This document shows, one piece after another, positions 53,497 to 62,434 of a stretch of 64,000 nt of DNA. A program made the position numbers and the translations under genes. The DNA is from Streptomyces sp. ISL-100 (GTDB lineage Bacteria; Actinomycetota; Actinomycetes; Streptomycetales; Streptomycetaceae): assembly GCF_018614615.1 (NCBI RefSeq), contig NZ_JAGGOK010000056.1, positions 62,001 through 126,000 on the forward strand, in the 5' to 3' direction. Under the pieces are notes generated by a model. The model did no database searches and was not told the DNA's origin. It saw only the letters and a list, made by a program, of their open reading frames with translations. How positions within the stretch are numbered: the stretch's first letter is position 1; the number at the start of each line of letters is the position of its first letter.

Positions 53497-54162
53497 ATCA
53501 GCGCTGAGCCCCGCATTAACGACCGGATTCGCGTTCCCGAGGTGCGACTCGTCGGACCCAGCGGCGAGCAGGTCGGCATTGTGCCTCTTGCGAAGGCCCT
53601 GGAGCTTGCGCAGGAGTACGACCTCGACCTGGTCGAGGTCGCGGCGACCGCCCGTCCGCCCGTGTGCAAGCTCATGGACTACGGGAAGTTCAAGTACGAG
53701 TCGGCCATGAAGGCCCGTGAGGCGCGCAAGAACCAGGCGCACACGGTCATCAAGGAAATGAAGCTCCGGCCGAAGATTGACCCGCACGACTATGACACCA
53801 AGAAGGGTCATGTCGTCAGGTTCCTCAAGCAGGGCGACAAGGTCAAGATCACGATCATGTTCCGTGGTCGTGAGCAGTCCCGCCCCGAGCTCGGCTTCCG
53901 ACTGCTTCAACGTCTGGCTTCGGACGTCGAGGACCTTGGCTTCATCGAGTCGAATCCCAAGCAGGACGGCCGGAACATGATCATGGTTCTCGGCCCGCAC
54001 AAGAAGAAGACCGAGGCCATGGCCGAGGCGCGCGAGGCCCAGGCGGCCCGCAAGGCCGAACGCCAGGGCTACGCCACCGACGACGCCGAGCAGGCCGAGT
54101 CGACGGACGAGGTCGCCGAGGCCCCGGCCGAGGCGCAGACCGAGACCCCTTCCGAAGCGTGA
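53497..54162 (+). CDS. infC: Translation initiation factor IF-3 (AUC start)
   Basis: A 221-aa IF-3 with a conserved N-domain (ISAEPRINDRIRVPEVRLVG), linker (DYGKFKYE) and C-domain (RPKIDPHDYDTKKGH), plus an acidic Ala/Glu tail (about 175-221) typical of actinobacteria. It binds 30S subunits and checks the start codon. The conserved N-terminus begins before the first usual start codon (GTG 53542). An ATC at 53497 lies 4 nt after AGGAGG (53487-53492), so the gene must start with AUC. IF-3 genes use rare start codons because IF-3 itself discriminates against them, which gives autoregulation. It leads the rpmI-rplT operon. Confidence 0.95.
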   Translation: MSAEPRINDRIRVPEVRLVGPSGEQVGIVPLAKALELAQEYDLDLVEVAATARPPVCKLMDYGKFKYESAMKAREARKNQAHTVIKEMKLRPKIDPHDYDTKKGHVVRFLKQGDKVKITIMFRGREQSRPELGFRLLQRLASDVEDLGFIESNPKQDGRNMIMVLGPHKKKTEAMAEAREAQAARKAERQGYATDDAEQAESTDEVAEAPAEAQTETPSEA

Positions 54163-54282
54163 TCCAGGGGCTGCCATCCAGGCGGCCCCGGGTTCGGCCC
54201 GGAAGCCACATACCAACGATCTGACGCTCCCGCTTTCCGGTAGGTACCGGGGGAGCGCCACTGACGAGGAGAGAACGGCGCT

Positions 54283-54477
54283 ATGCCGAAGAACAAGACG
54301 CACAGCGGTGCCAGCAAGCGCTTCAAGGTCACCGGCTCCGGCAAGGTCATGCGCGAGAAGGCCGGCAAGCGCCACCTCCTGGAGCACAAGTCCTCCAAGA
54401 AGACCCGCTCGCTGACCGGCGCTGTCGTGGTGTCCCCGGCGGACGCCCCGAAGATCAAGAAGCTTCTCGGCAAGTGA
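54283..54477 (+). CDS. rpmI: 50S ribosomal protein L35
   Basis: A 64-aa very basic ribosomal protein with the canonical MPKNKTHSGASKRFK start and the RHLLEHKSSKKTR core. GAGGAGAG precedes the ATG. It lies between infC and rplT, the conserved order; the 120-bp gap after infC includes a small hairpin. Confidence 0.97.
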   Translation: MPKNKTHSGASKRFKVTGSGKVMREKAGKRHLLEHKSSKKTRSLTGAVVVSPADAPKIKKLLGK

Positions 54478-54578
54478 TGTCGCAGCTCCGGGCGACCGGG
54501 GCGCGACGTCGAGACCGAGACCAATACGTTTCCGGGCCGTGTGAGTTCACCCGCGGCCCCGCTACAAGGAGTTAACAA

Positions 54579-54965
54579 GTGGCACGCGTCAAGCGGGCAG
54601 TCAACGCCCACAAGAAGCGCCGGGCAATTCTCGAGGCGGCCAAGGGCTACCGCGGTCAGCGTTCGCGCCTGTACCGCAAGGCCAAGGAGCAGGTAACCCA
54701 CTCCCTGGTCTACAACTACAACGACCGCAAGAAGCGCAAGGGCGACTTCCGTCGGCTGTGGATCCAGCGCATCAACGCCGCTGCCCGCGAGAACGGCATG
54801 ACGTACAACCGCCTCATCCAGGGTCTGAACGCCGCCAACATCGAGGTGGACCGCAAGATCCTGGCCGAGCTCGCGGTCAACGACCCGAACGCGTTCGCCT
54901 CCCTCGTAGAGGTCGCCCAGAAGGCGCTCCCGAGCGACGTCAACGCCCCGAAGACCGCCGCCTGA
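54579..54965 (+). CDS. rplT: 50S ribosomal protein L20
   Basis: A 128-aa rRNA-binding assembly protein: the N-terminal RVKRAVNAHKKRRAILE extension and the C-terminal globular part (NRLIQGLNAANIEVDRKILAE) are typical. GTG 54579 has AAGGAG upstream. L20 is the known repressor of infC-rpmI-rplT in E. coli and B. subtilis; whether it acts on the leader here is unknown. A strong terminator follows. Confidence 0.97.
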   Translation: MARVKRAVNAHKKRRAILEAAKGYRGQRSRLYRKAKEQVTHSLVYNYNDRKKRKGDFRRLWIQRINAAARENGMTYNRLIQGLNAANIEVDRKILAELAVNDPNAFASLVEVAQKALPSDVNAPKTAA

Positions 54966-54990
54966 TCCAGGCGAGCGACACCGTCTTCAG

Positions 54991-55027
54991 ACCGGACCCG
55001 CAGGCGTGCGCCGCCTGCGGGTCCGGT
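54991..55027. terminator. Terminator of the infC-rpmI-rplT operon
   Basis: A perfect 16-bp stem (54991-55006 with 55012-55027) with loop TGCGC, 25 nt after the rplT stop. Confidence 0.9.
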
Positions 55028-55083
55028 GCGTTGTACCGCACGTGCACGACCCCCTTCGTACGCAGAGAAGTGAGCCGCCGACC

Positions 55084-55941
55084 ATGGGCACCCCCGAGCT
55101 GATCTCCCCGCGATCCCCGCGCGTCACCGCCGCCAAGCGACTGGCCAAGCGGAGCTTCCGCGGCAAGGAGCGCAGGTTCATCGCCGAGGGGCCGCAGGCC
55201 GTCCGCGAGGCGGTCGAGCACCGCGGTGACAGCGGGGAGGCGACCCTGATCGAGCTGTTCGCCACCGTCGATGCCGCCGAGCGGTACGCCGACATCGTCG
55301 ACGCCGCCCGCGCCACCGGCGCCCGGGTGCACCTGGCGCCCGACGAGGTGCTGGCGGAGGTCTCGCAGACCGTCACCCCGCAGGGCATCGTCGGCGTCTG
55401 CCACTTCCTGGACTCGCCGTTCGAGGAGATCCTCGACGCGAAGCCCCGGCTCGTCGCCGTCCTCGCGCACGTCCGCGACCCCGGGAACGCCGGTACGGTG
55501 CTGCGCTGCGCGGACGCGGCCGGGGCCGACGCGGTCGTCCTCACCGACGCGTCCGTCGACCTCTACAACCCCAAGTCCGTCCGCGCCTCGGTCGGCTCGC
55601 TCTTCCACCTGCCGGTCGCCGTCGGCGTCCCCGTCGAACAGGCCGTCAGCGGGCTGAAGAGCGCGGGCGTACGCATCCTGGCGGCCGACGGCGCGGGCGA
55701 CGACGACCTCGACGACGAGCTCGACGCGGGCACCATGGGCGGGCCCTCGGCCTGGGTCTTCGGCAACGAGGCCTGGGGTCTGCCGGCGGAGACCCGCGCA
55801 CTCGCGGACGCCGTGGTGCGCGTTCCGATCCACGGCAGGGCCGAAAGCCTCAACCTCGCCACGGCGGCCGCTGTGTGCCTCTACGCCTCCGCGCGTGCGC
55901 AGCGCGCTTCCGGAGGGTGCCGCAGCGTTACCTCCAGCTAG
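55084..55941 (+). CDS. SpoU/TrmH-family RNA 2'-O-methyltransferase
   Basis: A 285-aa SPOUT methyltransferase. The N-terminal L30e-like substrate-binding domain (about 1-105) is followed by the knotted catalytic domain with motif 1 ARDPGNAGTVLRCADAAG-like (HVRDPGNAGTVLRCAD), motif 2 WVFGNEAWGL and motif 3 VPIHGRAESLNLATAAA. It probably methylates 23S rRNA or tRNA. ATG 55084 starts the domain; the frame is open upstream through the terminator. It lies 118 bp after rplT, consistent with a ribosome-biogenesis role. Confidence 0.92.
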   Translation: MGTPELISPRSPRVTAAKRLAKRSFRGKERRFIAEGPQAVREAVEHRGDSGEATLIELFATVDAAERYADIVDAARATGARVHLAPDEVLAEVSQTVTPQGIVGVCHFLDSPFEEILDAKPRLVAVLAHVRDPGNAGTVLRCADAAGADAVVLTDASVDLYNPKSVRASVGSLFHLPVAVGVPVEQAVSGLKSAGVRILAADGAGDDDLDDELDAGTMGGPSAWVFGNEAWGLPAETRALADAVVRVPIHGRAESLNLATAAAVCLYASARAQRASGGCRSVTSS

Positions 55942-55955
55942 TAGGGTGACGGCTC

Positions 55956-56006
55956 GGGGGCCCTCCCCCAAGCTCTCGGCTCCGCTCGAGCAGGGAGGTA
56001 CCCCCT
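55956..56006. repeat. Streptomyces-type intergenic palindromic repeat
   Basis: The stretch CCCTCCCCCAAGCTCTCGGC followed by a CTCGAGCAGGGAGGTACCCC-like half matches a dispersed palindromic element that I recall as very common between Streptomyces genes (core AGCTCTCGG...CTCGAGC flanked by C and G runs). It lies between the methylase and the kinase, just before the kinase ribosome site. Confidence 0.65.
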
Positions 56007-56035
56007 CCGCTCTTCGGAAGAGGTGGGATACGGGG

Positions 56036-57175
56036 ATGGCTGTCGGCACGAGTGGTCCGTCGAGCCCGTCGAAGGCGGGCGGTGACGCCTTACCGCGTCC
56101 GTACGCGCAGGACGGCAACGGCATCGATCCGGACGACCTCCCCGACGGCCTAGCCGTCGCCGACGAGAGCGGCCGCGTCGTGTGCTTCAACGCCGCCGCG
56201 GTGCGGATCACCGCCATCACCAAGGACGACGCTCTTGGCAGACCGCTGGAGACCGCGCTGCCCCTCGAAGACCTGGAAGGCCGGCGCTGGTGGGGCCTGA
56301 CCGATCCGTACGGCGGACTCGCCACCCGGAGCGGGCAGCCCGAACGCAATCTGCTGCTGCCCGGCGGCCGCGAGGTCCTGGTCTCCGCACGGTACGTACG
56401 CCACGAGCCGACCGGGCCCGTGCGGCGGGTCGTCGTCTCCATCCGCGGCACCGACGCCCGGCGCCGTACCGAGCGCAGCCACGCCGAGCTGATAGCCACC
56501 GTCGCCCACGAGCTGCGCTCCCCGCTGACCTCGGTCAAGGGGTTCACGGCGACGCTGCTCGCCAAATGGGAGCGCTTCACGGACGACCAGAAGAAGCTGA
56601 TGCTGGAGACCGTCGACGCCGACGCCAGCCGGATCACCCGGCTGATCGCCGAGCTGCTCGACATCTCGCGCATCGACTCCGGACGCCTTGAGGTGCGCAG
56701 GCAGCCCGTGGACGTACCGACGGCCGTCGGGCGCCACATCCAGGCGCACATCTCCAACGGCCAGCCGCCGGACCGCTTCCTGGTCCGTATCCAGCAGCCG
56801 CTGCCCGATCTCTGGGCAGACCCGGACAAGATCGACCAGGTCCTCGGCAACCTGCTGGAAAATGCGGTGCGGCACGGGGAGGGAACGGTCACCATTGAGG
56901 TGAGCGCAGCCCCGATGAAGACCGCCGACCACTCTGTGAAGGGAACAGCCGTGACCGTGAGCGACGAAGGCGCCGGCATTCCCGAGGAGTCGATGGGGCG
57001 CGTCTTCACCCGGTTCTGGCGGGGCAGCAAGCGCGGCGGCACCGGCCTCGGCCTGTACATCGTCAAGGGCATCGTCGAGGCGCACGGCGGCTCGATCACC
57101 GTCGGGCGCGGACCCGGTGGCGGCGCCCAGTTCCGATTTATTCTGCCCGTCGGCGCTCCGGCCTATCTCGCCTGA
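56036..57175 (+). CDS. Soluble PAS-domain sensor histidine kinase
   Basis: A 379-aa cytosolic kinase. The PAS domain spans about 35-125 (LPDGLAVADESGRVVCFNAAAVRITA). HisKA has the phosphoacceptor His in VAHELRSPLTSVKG (about 158-171). The HATPase domain has the N box NLLENAVRHGEG, G1 DEGAGIPEE and G2 GTGLGLYIVK. No TM helices are seen, so it senses an internal signal. ATG 56036 follows GAGGTGGG; the frame upstream runs through the repeat. No response regulator is adjacent. The place between a ribosomal methylase and pheS is odd but, as I recall, conserved in Streptomyces. Confidence 0.9.
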   Translation: MAVGTSGPSSPSKAGGDALPRPYAQDGNGIDPDDLPDGLAVADESGRVVCFNAAAVRITAITKDDALGRPLETALPLEDLEGRRWWGLTDPYGGLATRSGQPERNLLLPGGREVLVSARYVRHEPTGPVRRVVVSIRGTDARRRTERSHAELIATVAHELRSPLTSVKGFTATLLAKWERFTDDQKKLMLETVDADASRITRLIAELLDISRIDSGRLEVRRQPVDVPTAVGRHIQAHISNGQPPDRFLVRIQQPLPDLWADPDKIDQVLGNLLENAVRHGEGTVTIEVSAAPMKTADHSVKGTAVTVSDEGAGIPEESMGRVFTRFWRGSKRGGTGLGLYIVKGIVEAHGGSITVGRGPGGGAQFRFILPVGAPAYLA

Positions 57176-57209
57176 GCAGCCCACGGGCTTCTTCACCTCT
57201 CGCGGCCTT

Positions 57210-57215
57210 TAGACT
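57210..57215 (+). promoter_or_regulatory. Putative -10 box of pheST
   Basis: TAGACT lies about 75 nt before the pheS ATG and after the kinase stop. It would leave a leader of about 70 nt. No T-box features were recognised. Confidence 0.35.
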
Positions 57216-57290
57216 CGACCTTTGGCACCTTTGCGTCCTCAGTCGTCGAGCGGGGGCCACGCCACCAGCCAATCGGAAGTACGGGAAGAG

Positions 57291-58418
57291 ATGTCCGCAC
57301 CCAATAAGTCGTACGACCCTGTTGAGGTCGAGGCGCTGAAACCGGAAGAGATCGAGCGCATGCGGGACGAGGCGCTCGCCGCCTTCGACGCCGCGGCGGA
57401 TCTCGACGCGCTCACGCACGCGAAGACCGCGCACACCGGCCCCACCTCGCCGCTCTCGCTCGCCAACCGTGAGATCGGCGCCCTGCCGCCGGCCGCCAAG
57501 GCCGAGGCCGGCAAGCGCGTCGGCATGGCGCGCGGCGCCGTGAACAAGGCCCTCGCCGCCCGCCTCGCCGCCCTGGAGGCCGAGCGCGACGAGCGCGTAC
57601 TGGTCGAGGAGGCGGTGGACGTCACGCTGCCGTACGACCGCGTACCGGCCGGCGCCCGGCACCCGCTGACCACGCTGATGGAGCGTGTCGCCGACGTCTT
57701 CGTGGCCATGGGCTACGAGGTCGCCGAGGGTCCCGAGGTCGAGGCGGAGTGGTTCAACTTCGACGCCCTCAACTTCGTGCCCGACCACCCGGCGCGCCAG
57801 ATGCAGGACACCTTCTTCGTCCAGGGTGCCGACGGGTCGAAGAGCGACGAGTCCGGTGTCGTGCTGCGTACGCACACCTCTCCCGTCCAGGCCCGCGCGC
57901 TGCTCGACCGGGAGCCGCCCGTGTACGTCGTGTGCCCCGGCCGCGTCTACCGCACGGACGAGCTCGACGCCACGCACACCCCGGTCTTCCACCAGATCGA
58001 GCTCCTCGCCATCGACGAGGGCCTCACCATGGCCGACCTCAAGGGCACCCTCGACCACATGGTCCAGGCGCTCTTCGGCGAGGGCATGAAGACCCGGCTG
58101 CGCCCGAACTACTTCCCCTTCACCGAGCCGTCCGCCGAGATGGACATGGTCTGCTACGTCTGCCGCGGTGAGTCCGTCGGCAACCCGGACCGTCCCTGCC
58201 GCACCTGCGGCAGCGAGGGCTGGATCGAGCTGGGCGGCTGCGGCATGGTCAACCCGAAGGTGCTCGTCGCCTGCGGCGTGGACCCCGCGAAGTACAGCGG
58301 ATTCGCCTTCGGGTTCGGCATCGAGCGGATGCTCATGTTCCGCCACAACGTAGAAGACATGCGAGACATGGTCGAGGGTGACGTCCGGTTCACTCGGCCC
58401 TTCGGGATGGAGATCTGA
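57291..58418 (+). CDS. pheS: Phenylalanine-tRNA ligase alpha subunit
   Basis: A 375-aa class II synthetase catalytic subunit: N-terminal coiled coil (about 15-100), motif 1 HPLTTLMERVADVF, motif 2 with RTHTSPVQARAL and VYRTDELDATHTPVFHQIE, and motif 3 GFAFGFGIERMLM. It charges tRNA-Phe as a heterotetramer with PheT. ATG 57291 begins the conserved N-terminus. The stop overlaps the pheT start (TGATG), so synthesis of the two subunits is coupled. Confidence 0.97.
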   Translation: MSAPNKSYDPVEVEALKPEEIERMRDEALAAFDAAADLDALTHAKTAHTGPTSPLSLANREIGALPPAAKAEAGKRVGMARGAVNKALAARLAALEAERDERVLVEEAVDVTLPYDRVPAGARHPLTTLMERVADVFVAMGYEVAEGPEVEAEWFNFDALNFVPDHPARQMQDTFFVQGADGSKSDESGVVLRTHTSPVQARALLDREPPVYVVCPGRVYRTDELDATHTPVFHQIELLAIDEGLTMADLKGTLDHMVQALFGEGMKTRLRPNYFPFTEPSAEMDMVCYVCRGESVGNPDRPCRTCGSEGWIELGGCGMVNPKVLVACGVDPAKYSGFAFGFGIERMLMFRHNVEDMRDMVEGDVRFTRPFGMEI

Positions 58419-60946
58419 TGCGGGTCCCGCTTTCCTGGCTGCGGGAGTACGTCGATCTCCCCGCCACCGAGACCGGCCGTGACGTACAGGCCAAGCTCGT
58501 GTCCGCGGGCCTGGAGGTCGAGACGGTCGAGCAGCTCGGCGCCGGCCTCAAGGGCCCCCTGGTCGTCGGCAAGGTCCTCACCATCGAGGAACTGACGGAG
58601 TTCAAGAAGCCCATCCGCTTCTGCACTGTCGACGTCGGCATGGCCAACGGCACCGGTGAGCCGCAGGAGATCGTCTGCGGCGCCCGCAACTTCGCCGTCG
58701 GCGACAAGGTCGTCGTGGTCCTGCCCGGCGCCGTCCTGCCCGGCGACTTCGCGATCGCCGCGCGCCAGACGTACGGCAAGACCTCGCACGGCATGATCTG
58801 CTCCGGCGACGAGCTCGGCATGGGCGACGACGGCACCAACGGCATCATCGTGCTCCCGCCGGAGTACGAGGTCGGCACCGACGCCATCGAGCTGCTCGAA
58901 CTCGTCGACGAGGTCCTGGACATCGCGGTCACGCCCGACCGCGGCTACTGCCTCTCCATGCGCGGCGTCGCCCGTGAGGTCGCCACCGCGTACGGGCTGC
59001 CGCTGCGCGACCCGGCGCTGCTCGACGTGCCCGCCCCCAACTCGTACGGCTACCTCGTGAAGGTCGCCGATCCGCAGGGCTGCGACCGCTTCACCGCCCG
59101 TACGGTCGTCGGCCTGGAGCCCGAGGCCCGCTCCCCGATCTGGCTGCGGCGCAGGCTGCAGAAGGCCGGGATGCGGCCGATCTCGCTCGCGGTCGACGTC
59201 ACCAACTACGTGATGCTGGAGCTCGGGCAGCCGCTCCACGCGTACGACCGGTCCCGCATCGACGGGCCGATCGGCGTCCGCCGCGCCGAGCCGGGCGAGA
59301 AGTTCACGACGCTCGACGGCACCAAGCGCGTCCTCGACGCCGAGGACCTGGTGATCACCGACAACCGTGGCCCCATCGGTCTCGCGGGTGTCATGGGCGG
59401 CGCCAACACCGAGATCGCCGACTCCACCACCGACGCCGAGACGGGCCAGGTGCACGGCACCACCGAGGTCGTCATCGAGGCGGCGCACTTCGACGCGCTC
59501 TCCATCGCCCGTACGGCGCGCCGGCACAAGCTCTCGTCCGAGGCGTCCAAGCGCTTCGAACGCGGCACCGACCCGCAGACCACCTCCGCGGCCGCCCAGC
59601 GGACCGTCGACCTGCTGGTGCTGCTCGCGGGCGGCACCGCCGAGGCCGGCGTCACCGAGGTCATCGCGCCCTCCGCGCCGCGCACGATCTCCATGCCGGC
59701 GAACCACCCCGACCGGGTGGCGGGTGTCGACTACGGCCGGGAGACCGTCGTACGACGCCTCCAGGAGGTCGGCTGCGACGCGTACGGGCAGGACGAACTG
59801 GTCGTGACCGTGCCGTCCTGGCGCCCCGACCTGGCCTTCCCGAACGACCTGGCCGAAGAGGTCATCCGGCTGGAGGGTTACGAGAACCTGCCCTCCACTC
59901 TGCCGACGCCGCCCTCGGGCCGCGGGCTCACCGACCGGCAGCGGCTGCACCGCCGCATCGGCCGTGCGCTGGCAGGCGCCGGTTACGTCGAGGCGCTGAA
60001 CTACCCGTTCATCGGCGAGGCAGTGCTCGACCAGCTCGGCCTGGCGGCGGACGACGACCGCCGCCGCACGGTCAAGCTCGTCAACCCGCTCTCCGACGAG
60101 GAGCCGGCGCTGCGCACCACGCTGCTGCCCGGTCTGCTCGGCGCGCTGCGCCGCAACGACGGCCGCGGCTCGCACGACCTGGCGCTGTTCGAGGCCGGTC
60201 TCGTCTTCCGGCCCACGGGTGAAGAGCACAAGGCCGCGCGGCTGCCCGTCGACCGCCGGCCCACCGACGAGGAGATCGCCGGTCTCAACGCCACCCTGCC
60301 GCGTCAGCCGCGCCGCGCCGCCGTCGTCCTCGCGGGCGCCCGCGAGCAGGCCGGCTGGTGGGGCAAGGGCCGCCCTGGCAACTGGGCGGACGCCGTCGAG
60401 GCCGCTCGTACGCTTGCCCGCGAGGCCGGCGTCGAGCTGATCGTGCGCGCAGACCAGCACGCGCCGTGGCACCCCGGCCGCTGCGCCGCGCTGTACGTCA
60501 CCGTGAACGGCGAGGAGACCCTCGTCGGGCACGCCGGTGAGCTGCACCCGCGCGTCATCAAGGCGCTCCACCTGCCGGAGCGCACCTGCGCGATGGAGGT
60601 CGAGACCGACGTGCTGGAGCAGGCCGGTACCGGACCCCTGAAGGCTCCGCGGATCTCTGCCTTCCCGGTGGCGACCCAGGACGTCGCTCTGGTCGTCGAC
60701 GAGGGCGTGCCCTCGGTGGACGTCGAGGCGGCGCTGCGCGAAGGCGCCGGTGAACTCCTCGAAGCGCTGCGGCTGTTCGACGTGTTCACGGGTGAGCAGC
60801 TCGGTGAGGGCAAGAAGTCGCTCGCGTACGCGCTGCGCTTCCGGGCCGCCGACCGCACGCTGACCGTCGAGGAGGCCACGGCCGCCCGCGACGCCGCCGT
60901 CGCGCTCGCCGGCGAGCGCACGGGCGCGGTGCTGCGCGGGGCGTAA
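58418..60946 (+). CDS. pheT: Phenylalanine-tRNA ligase beta subunit
   Basis: The 842-aa beta subunit of complete length. It has an N-terminal tRNA-binding OB domain (about 40-150), B3/B4 editing domain (about 205-370), B5 domain (about 410-480), catalytic-like core, and a C-terminal ferredoxin-fold anticodon-binding domain (about 750-842, SAFPVATQDVALVVDE and FRAADRTLTVEEA). It clears mischarged Tyr-tRNA-Phe and binds tRNA. The start overlaps pheS by 1 nt. Confidence 0.97.
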   Translation: MRVPLSWLREYVDLPATETGRDVQAKLVSAGLEVETVEQLGAGLKGPLVVGKVLTIEELTEFKKPIRFCTVDVGMANGTGEPQEIVCGARNFAVGDKVVVVLPGAVLPGDFAIAARQTYGKTSHGMICSGDELGMGDDGTNGIIVLPPEYEVGTDAIELLELVDEVLDIAVTPDRGYCLSMRGVAREVATAYGLPLRDPALLDVPAPNSYGYLVKVADPQGCDRFTARTVVGLEPEARSPIWLRRRLQKAGMRPISLAVDVTNYVMLELGQPLHAYDRSRIDGPIGVRRAEPGEKFTTLDGTKRVLDAEDLVITDNRGPIGLAGVMGGANTEIADSTTDAETGQVHGTTEVVIEAAHFDALSIARTARRHKLSSEASKRFERGTDPQTTSAAAQRTVDLLVLLAGGTAEAGVTEVIAPSAPRTISMPANHPDRVAGVDYGRETVVRRLQEVGCDAYGQDELVVTVPSWRPDLAFPNDLAEEVIRLEGYENLPSTLPTPPSGRGLTDRQRLHRRIGRALAGAGYVEALNYPFIGEAVLDQLGLAADDDRRRTVKLVNPLSDEEPALRTTLLPGLLGALRRNDGRGSHDLALFEAGLVFRPTGEEHKAARLPVDRRPTDEEIAGLNATLPRQPRRAAVVLAGAREQAGWWGKGRPGNWADAVEAARTLAREAGVELIVRADQHAPWHPGRCAALYVTVNGEETLVGHAGELHPRVIKALHLPERTCAMEVETDVLEQAGTGPLKAPRISAFPVATQDVALVVDEGVPSVDVEAALREGAGELLEALRLFDVFTGEQLGEGKKSLAYALRFRAADRTLTVEEATAARDAAVALAGERTGAVLRGA

Positions 60947-60967
60947 CACCTGGTGAAGCGGTAGTGC

Positions 60968-61003
60968 TGAGGGGCGTGTCCGGAGTTACGGATGCGCCCC
61001 TCA
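60968..61003. terminator. Terminator after pheT
   Basis: TGAGGGGCG and CGCCCCTCA (60968-60976 and 60995-61003) form a 9-bp stem 22 nt after the pheT stop. It has no T-tract. Confidence 0.65.
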
Positions 61004-61080
61004 CTCATATGGGTGAGAAGTGAGGTGGGGTACGCGAACAGGTACGGACGGTCGACACAATCATTTCGGCCGACGAGGGC

Positions 61081-61108
61081 CAGCGTCGTACAGGCAGCGT
61101 CGTACAGG
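61081..61108. repeat. 14-bp direct tandem repeat
   Basis: CAGCGTCGTACAGG occurs twice back to back (61081-61094 and 61095-61108), 25-52 bp before the PP2C gene. It could be slippage-derived or a pair of binding sites. Confidence 0.8.
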
Positions 61109-61132
61109 GCCAGGGCCTAGGGGGCCGTCGGG

Positions 61133-62221
61133 ATGATCCGTACAAAGACCTGGCGGAGCGTGCGCCGCGCGTGCGTCCCGTACGCGCGGCGCGCCCTCGT
61201 CTTCGGGCTGCCCGCCGTCTGGCTCGTCGCCGCGACCGTCTGGGAGCTGACCTGCCCGTTCGCCTCCCACGACGGGATGGCGCCCCGCTTCGTGACCTGC
61301 GCCGCGTTCATCGCGCTGGTCGCCTATCTGCTGACGAGCGTCCGGCTCGGCCTCGTAAGGGAGTTGCGCCGGGCCCGTGAGGTCGCGCGCGCCGCCCAGC
61401 AGGTGCTGCTGCGGCCGCTGCCGCCCCGGCTCGACGGGCTCGCCCTCGCAGCGGGACAGCTGTCCGCGAGCCGCGGGGCGACGGTCGGCGGTGATCTGTA
61501 CGAGGCCGTCGCCACCGTGCACGGGGTGCGGGTCGTCATCGGCGACGTACGGGGGCACGGGCTTGCCGCCCTCGGGGCGGTCGCCGCGCTGCTCGGCAGC
61601 TTCCGCGAGGCCGCGCACGACGAGGCCGAACTGGCGGGCGTCATGCGGCGGCTGGAGCGGGCGCTGCAACGGCACCTGCGGGAGCGGGCGCGGTCCGAGC
61701 ACCCGTCGGTGAGCGGCGCGGACCCGGACAATCCGGTGGCCGAGGAATTCGTCACCGTACTGCTGCTGGAAATCCACGAGGACGGCGAGGTACTGGCGCT
61801 CAACTGCGGCCACCCGTGGCCCTACCGGCTGCGCAGGACCGCCGAACAACTCGCAGGCGGCGACCCCATGCCGCCGCTCGGCATGTTTCCGCTGCCCGCC
61901 GACCTGTCCGCGCACCGCTGTACGCGCCTGCTTCCCGGCGACGCGCTCGTTCTGCACACGGACGGGGCCGAGGACGCCAGGAACGCCGCCGGGGCGTTCT
62001 TCTGCCTCCAGCGGGCGCTCACCGAGGCCGCCGCGCTGGGCTCGCCGGTATCGCCGGCCGTGGTGGTGCAGCGCGTGCACACGGCGCTGCTGCGGCACAC
62101 GGGCGGGCGGCTCGCCGACGACGTCGCTCTGCTGGTCGTGCGCAACGACCGCAGGCGAATGCCGGCGCAGCCCGGGGATCAGGGGCTGCGCCGCTCGCGC
62201 GCGGAATCCTCCAATCGGTGA
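61133..62221 (+). CDS. Membrane-bound PP2C/SpoIIE-type Ser/Thr phosphatase
   Basis: A 362-aa protein with two N-terminal TM segments (about 20-38 and 52-70), a short linker and a PPM domain (about 95-345). PPM metal and catalytic motifs are GATVGGDLYEA, VVIGDVRGHGL, LHTDGAEDAR and LADDVALLVVR. These phosphatases usually act on anti-sigma-factor antagonists in partner-switching systems; no such partners are adjacent. ATG 61133 has a weak purine-rich site. It lies after the pheT terminator and a small tandem repeat. Confidence 0.9.
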   Translation: MIRTKTWRSVRRACVPYARRALVFGLPAVWLVAATVWELTCPFASHDGMAPRFVTCAAFIALVAYLLTSVRLGLVRELRRAREVARAAQQVLLRPLPPRLDGLALAAGQLSASRGATVGGDLYEAVATVHGVRVVIGDVRGHGLAALGAVAALLGSFREAAHDEAELAGVMRRLERALQRHLRERARSEHPSVSGADPDNPVAEEFVTVLLLEIHEDGEVLALNCGHPWPYRLRRTAEQLAGGDPMPPLGMFPLPADLSAHRCTRLLPGDALVLHTDGAEDARNAAGAFFCLQRALTEAAALGSPVSPAVVVQRVHTALLRHTGGRLADDVALLVVRNDRRRMPAQPGDQGLRRSRAESSNR

Positions 62222-62434
62222 CCGGCCGTCGCTCCGGCACCCGCCGGCACGGCTCCGTCCGCCCTGCCGCGGAGTGTCGGGCAGACCGGCAGGGCGGACG
62301 GTGCAGGATCGGGCCGCCGCACTGTACGAGGGGGAGCCGGCGGCCCGGCCGCCTCTTTTAGGAGGCGCCTCAGAGTCAATCGGATGCGGGGTGTGGTGCG
62401 GCAGAGCGCGCGGGGCACGAACGCGGGCACTTGG

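Noticed and set aside
53542..53544. GTG 53542 as start of infC
   Set aside because: It would cut off the conserved ISAEPRINDRIRVPE segment, and the Shine-Dalgarno is placed for ATC 53497.
57181..57290. T-box or tRNA-like leader before pheST
   Set aside because: No specifier hairpin or T-box consensus was found; only a simple promoter-like box is visible.
58154..60949. 931-codon minus-strand open frame
   Set aside because: It is antisense to pheT, with Arg/Gly/Asp-rich composition and no domain. High GC content alone keeps the frame open.
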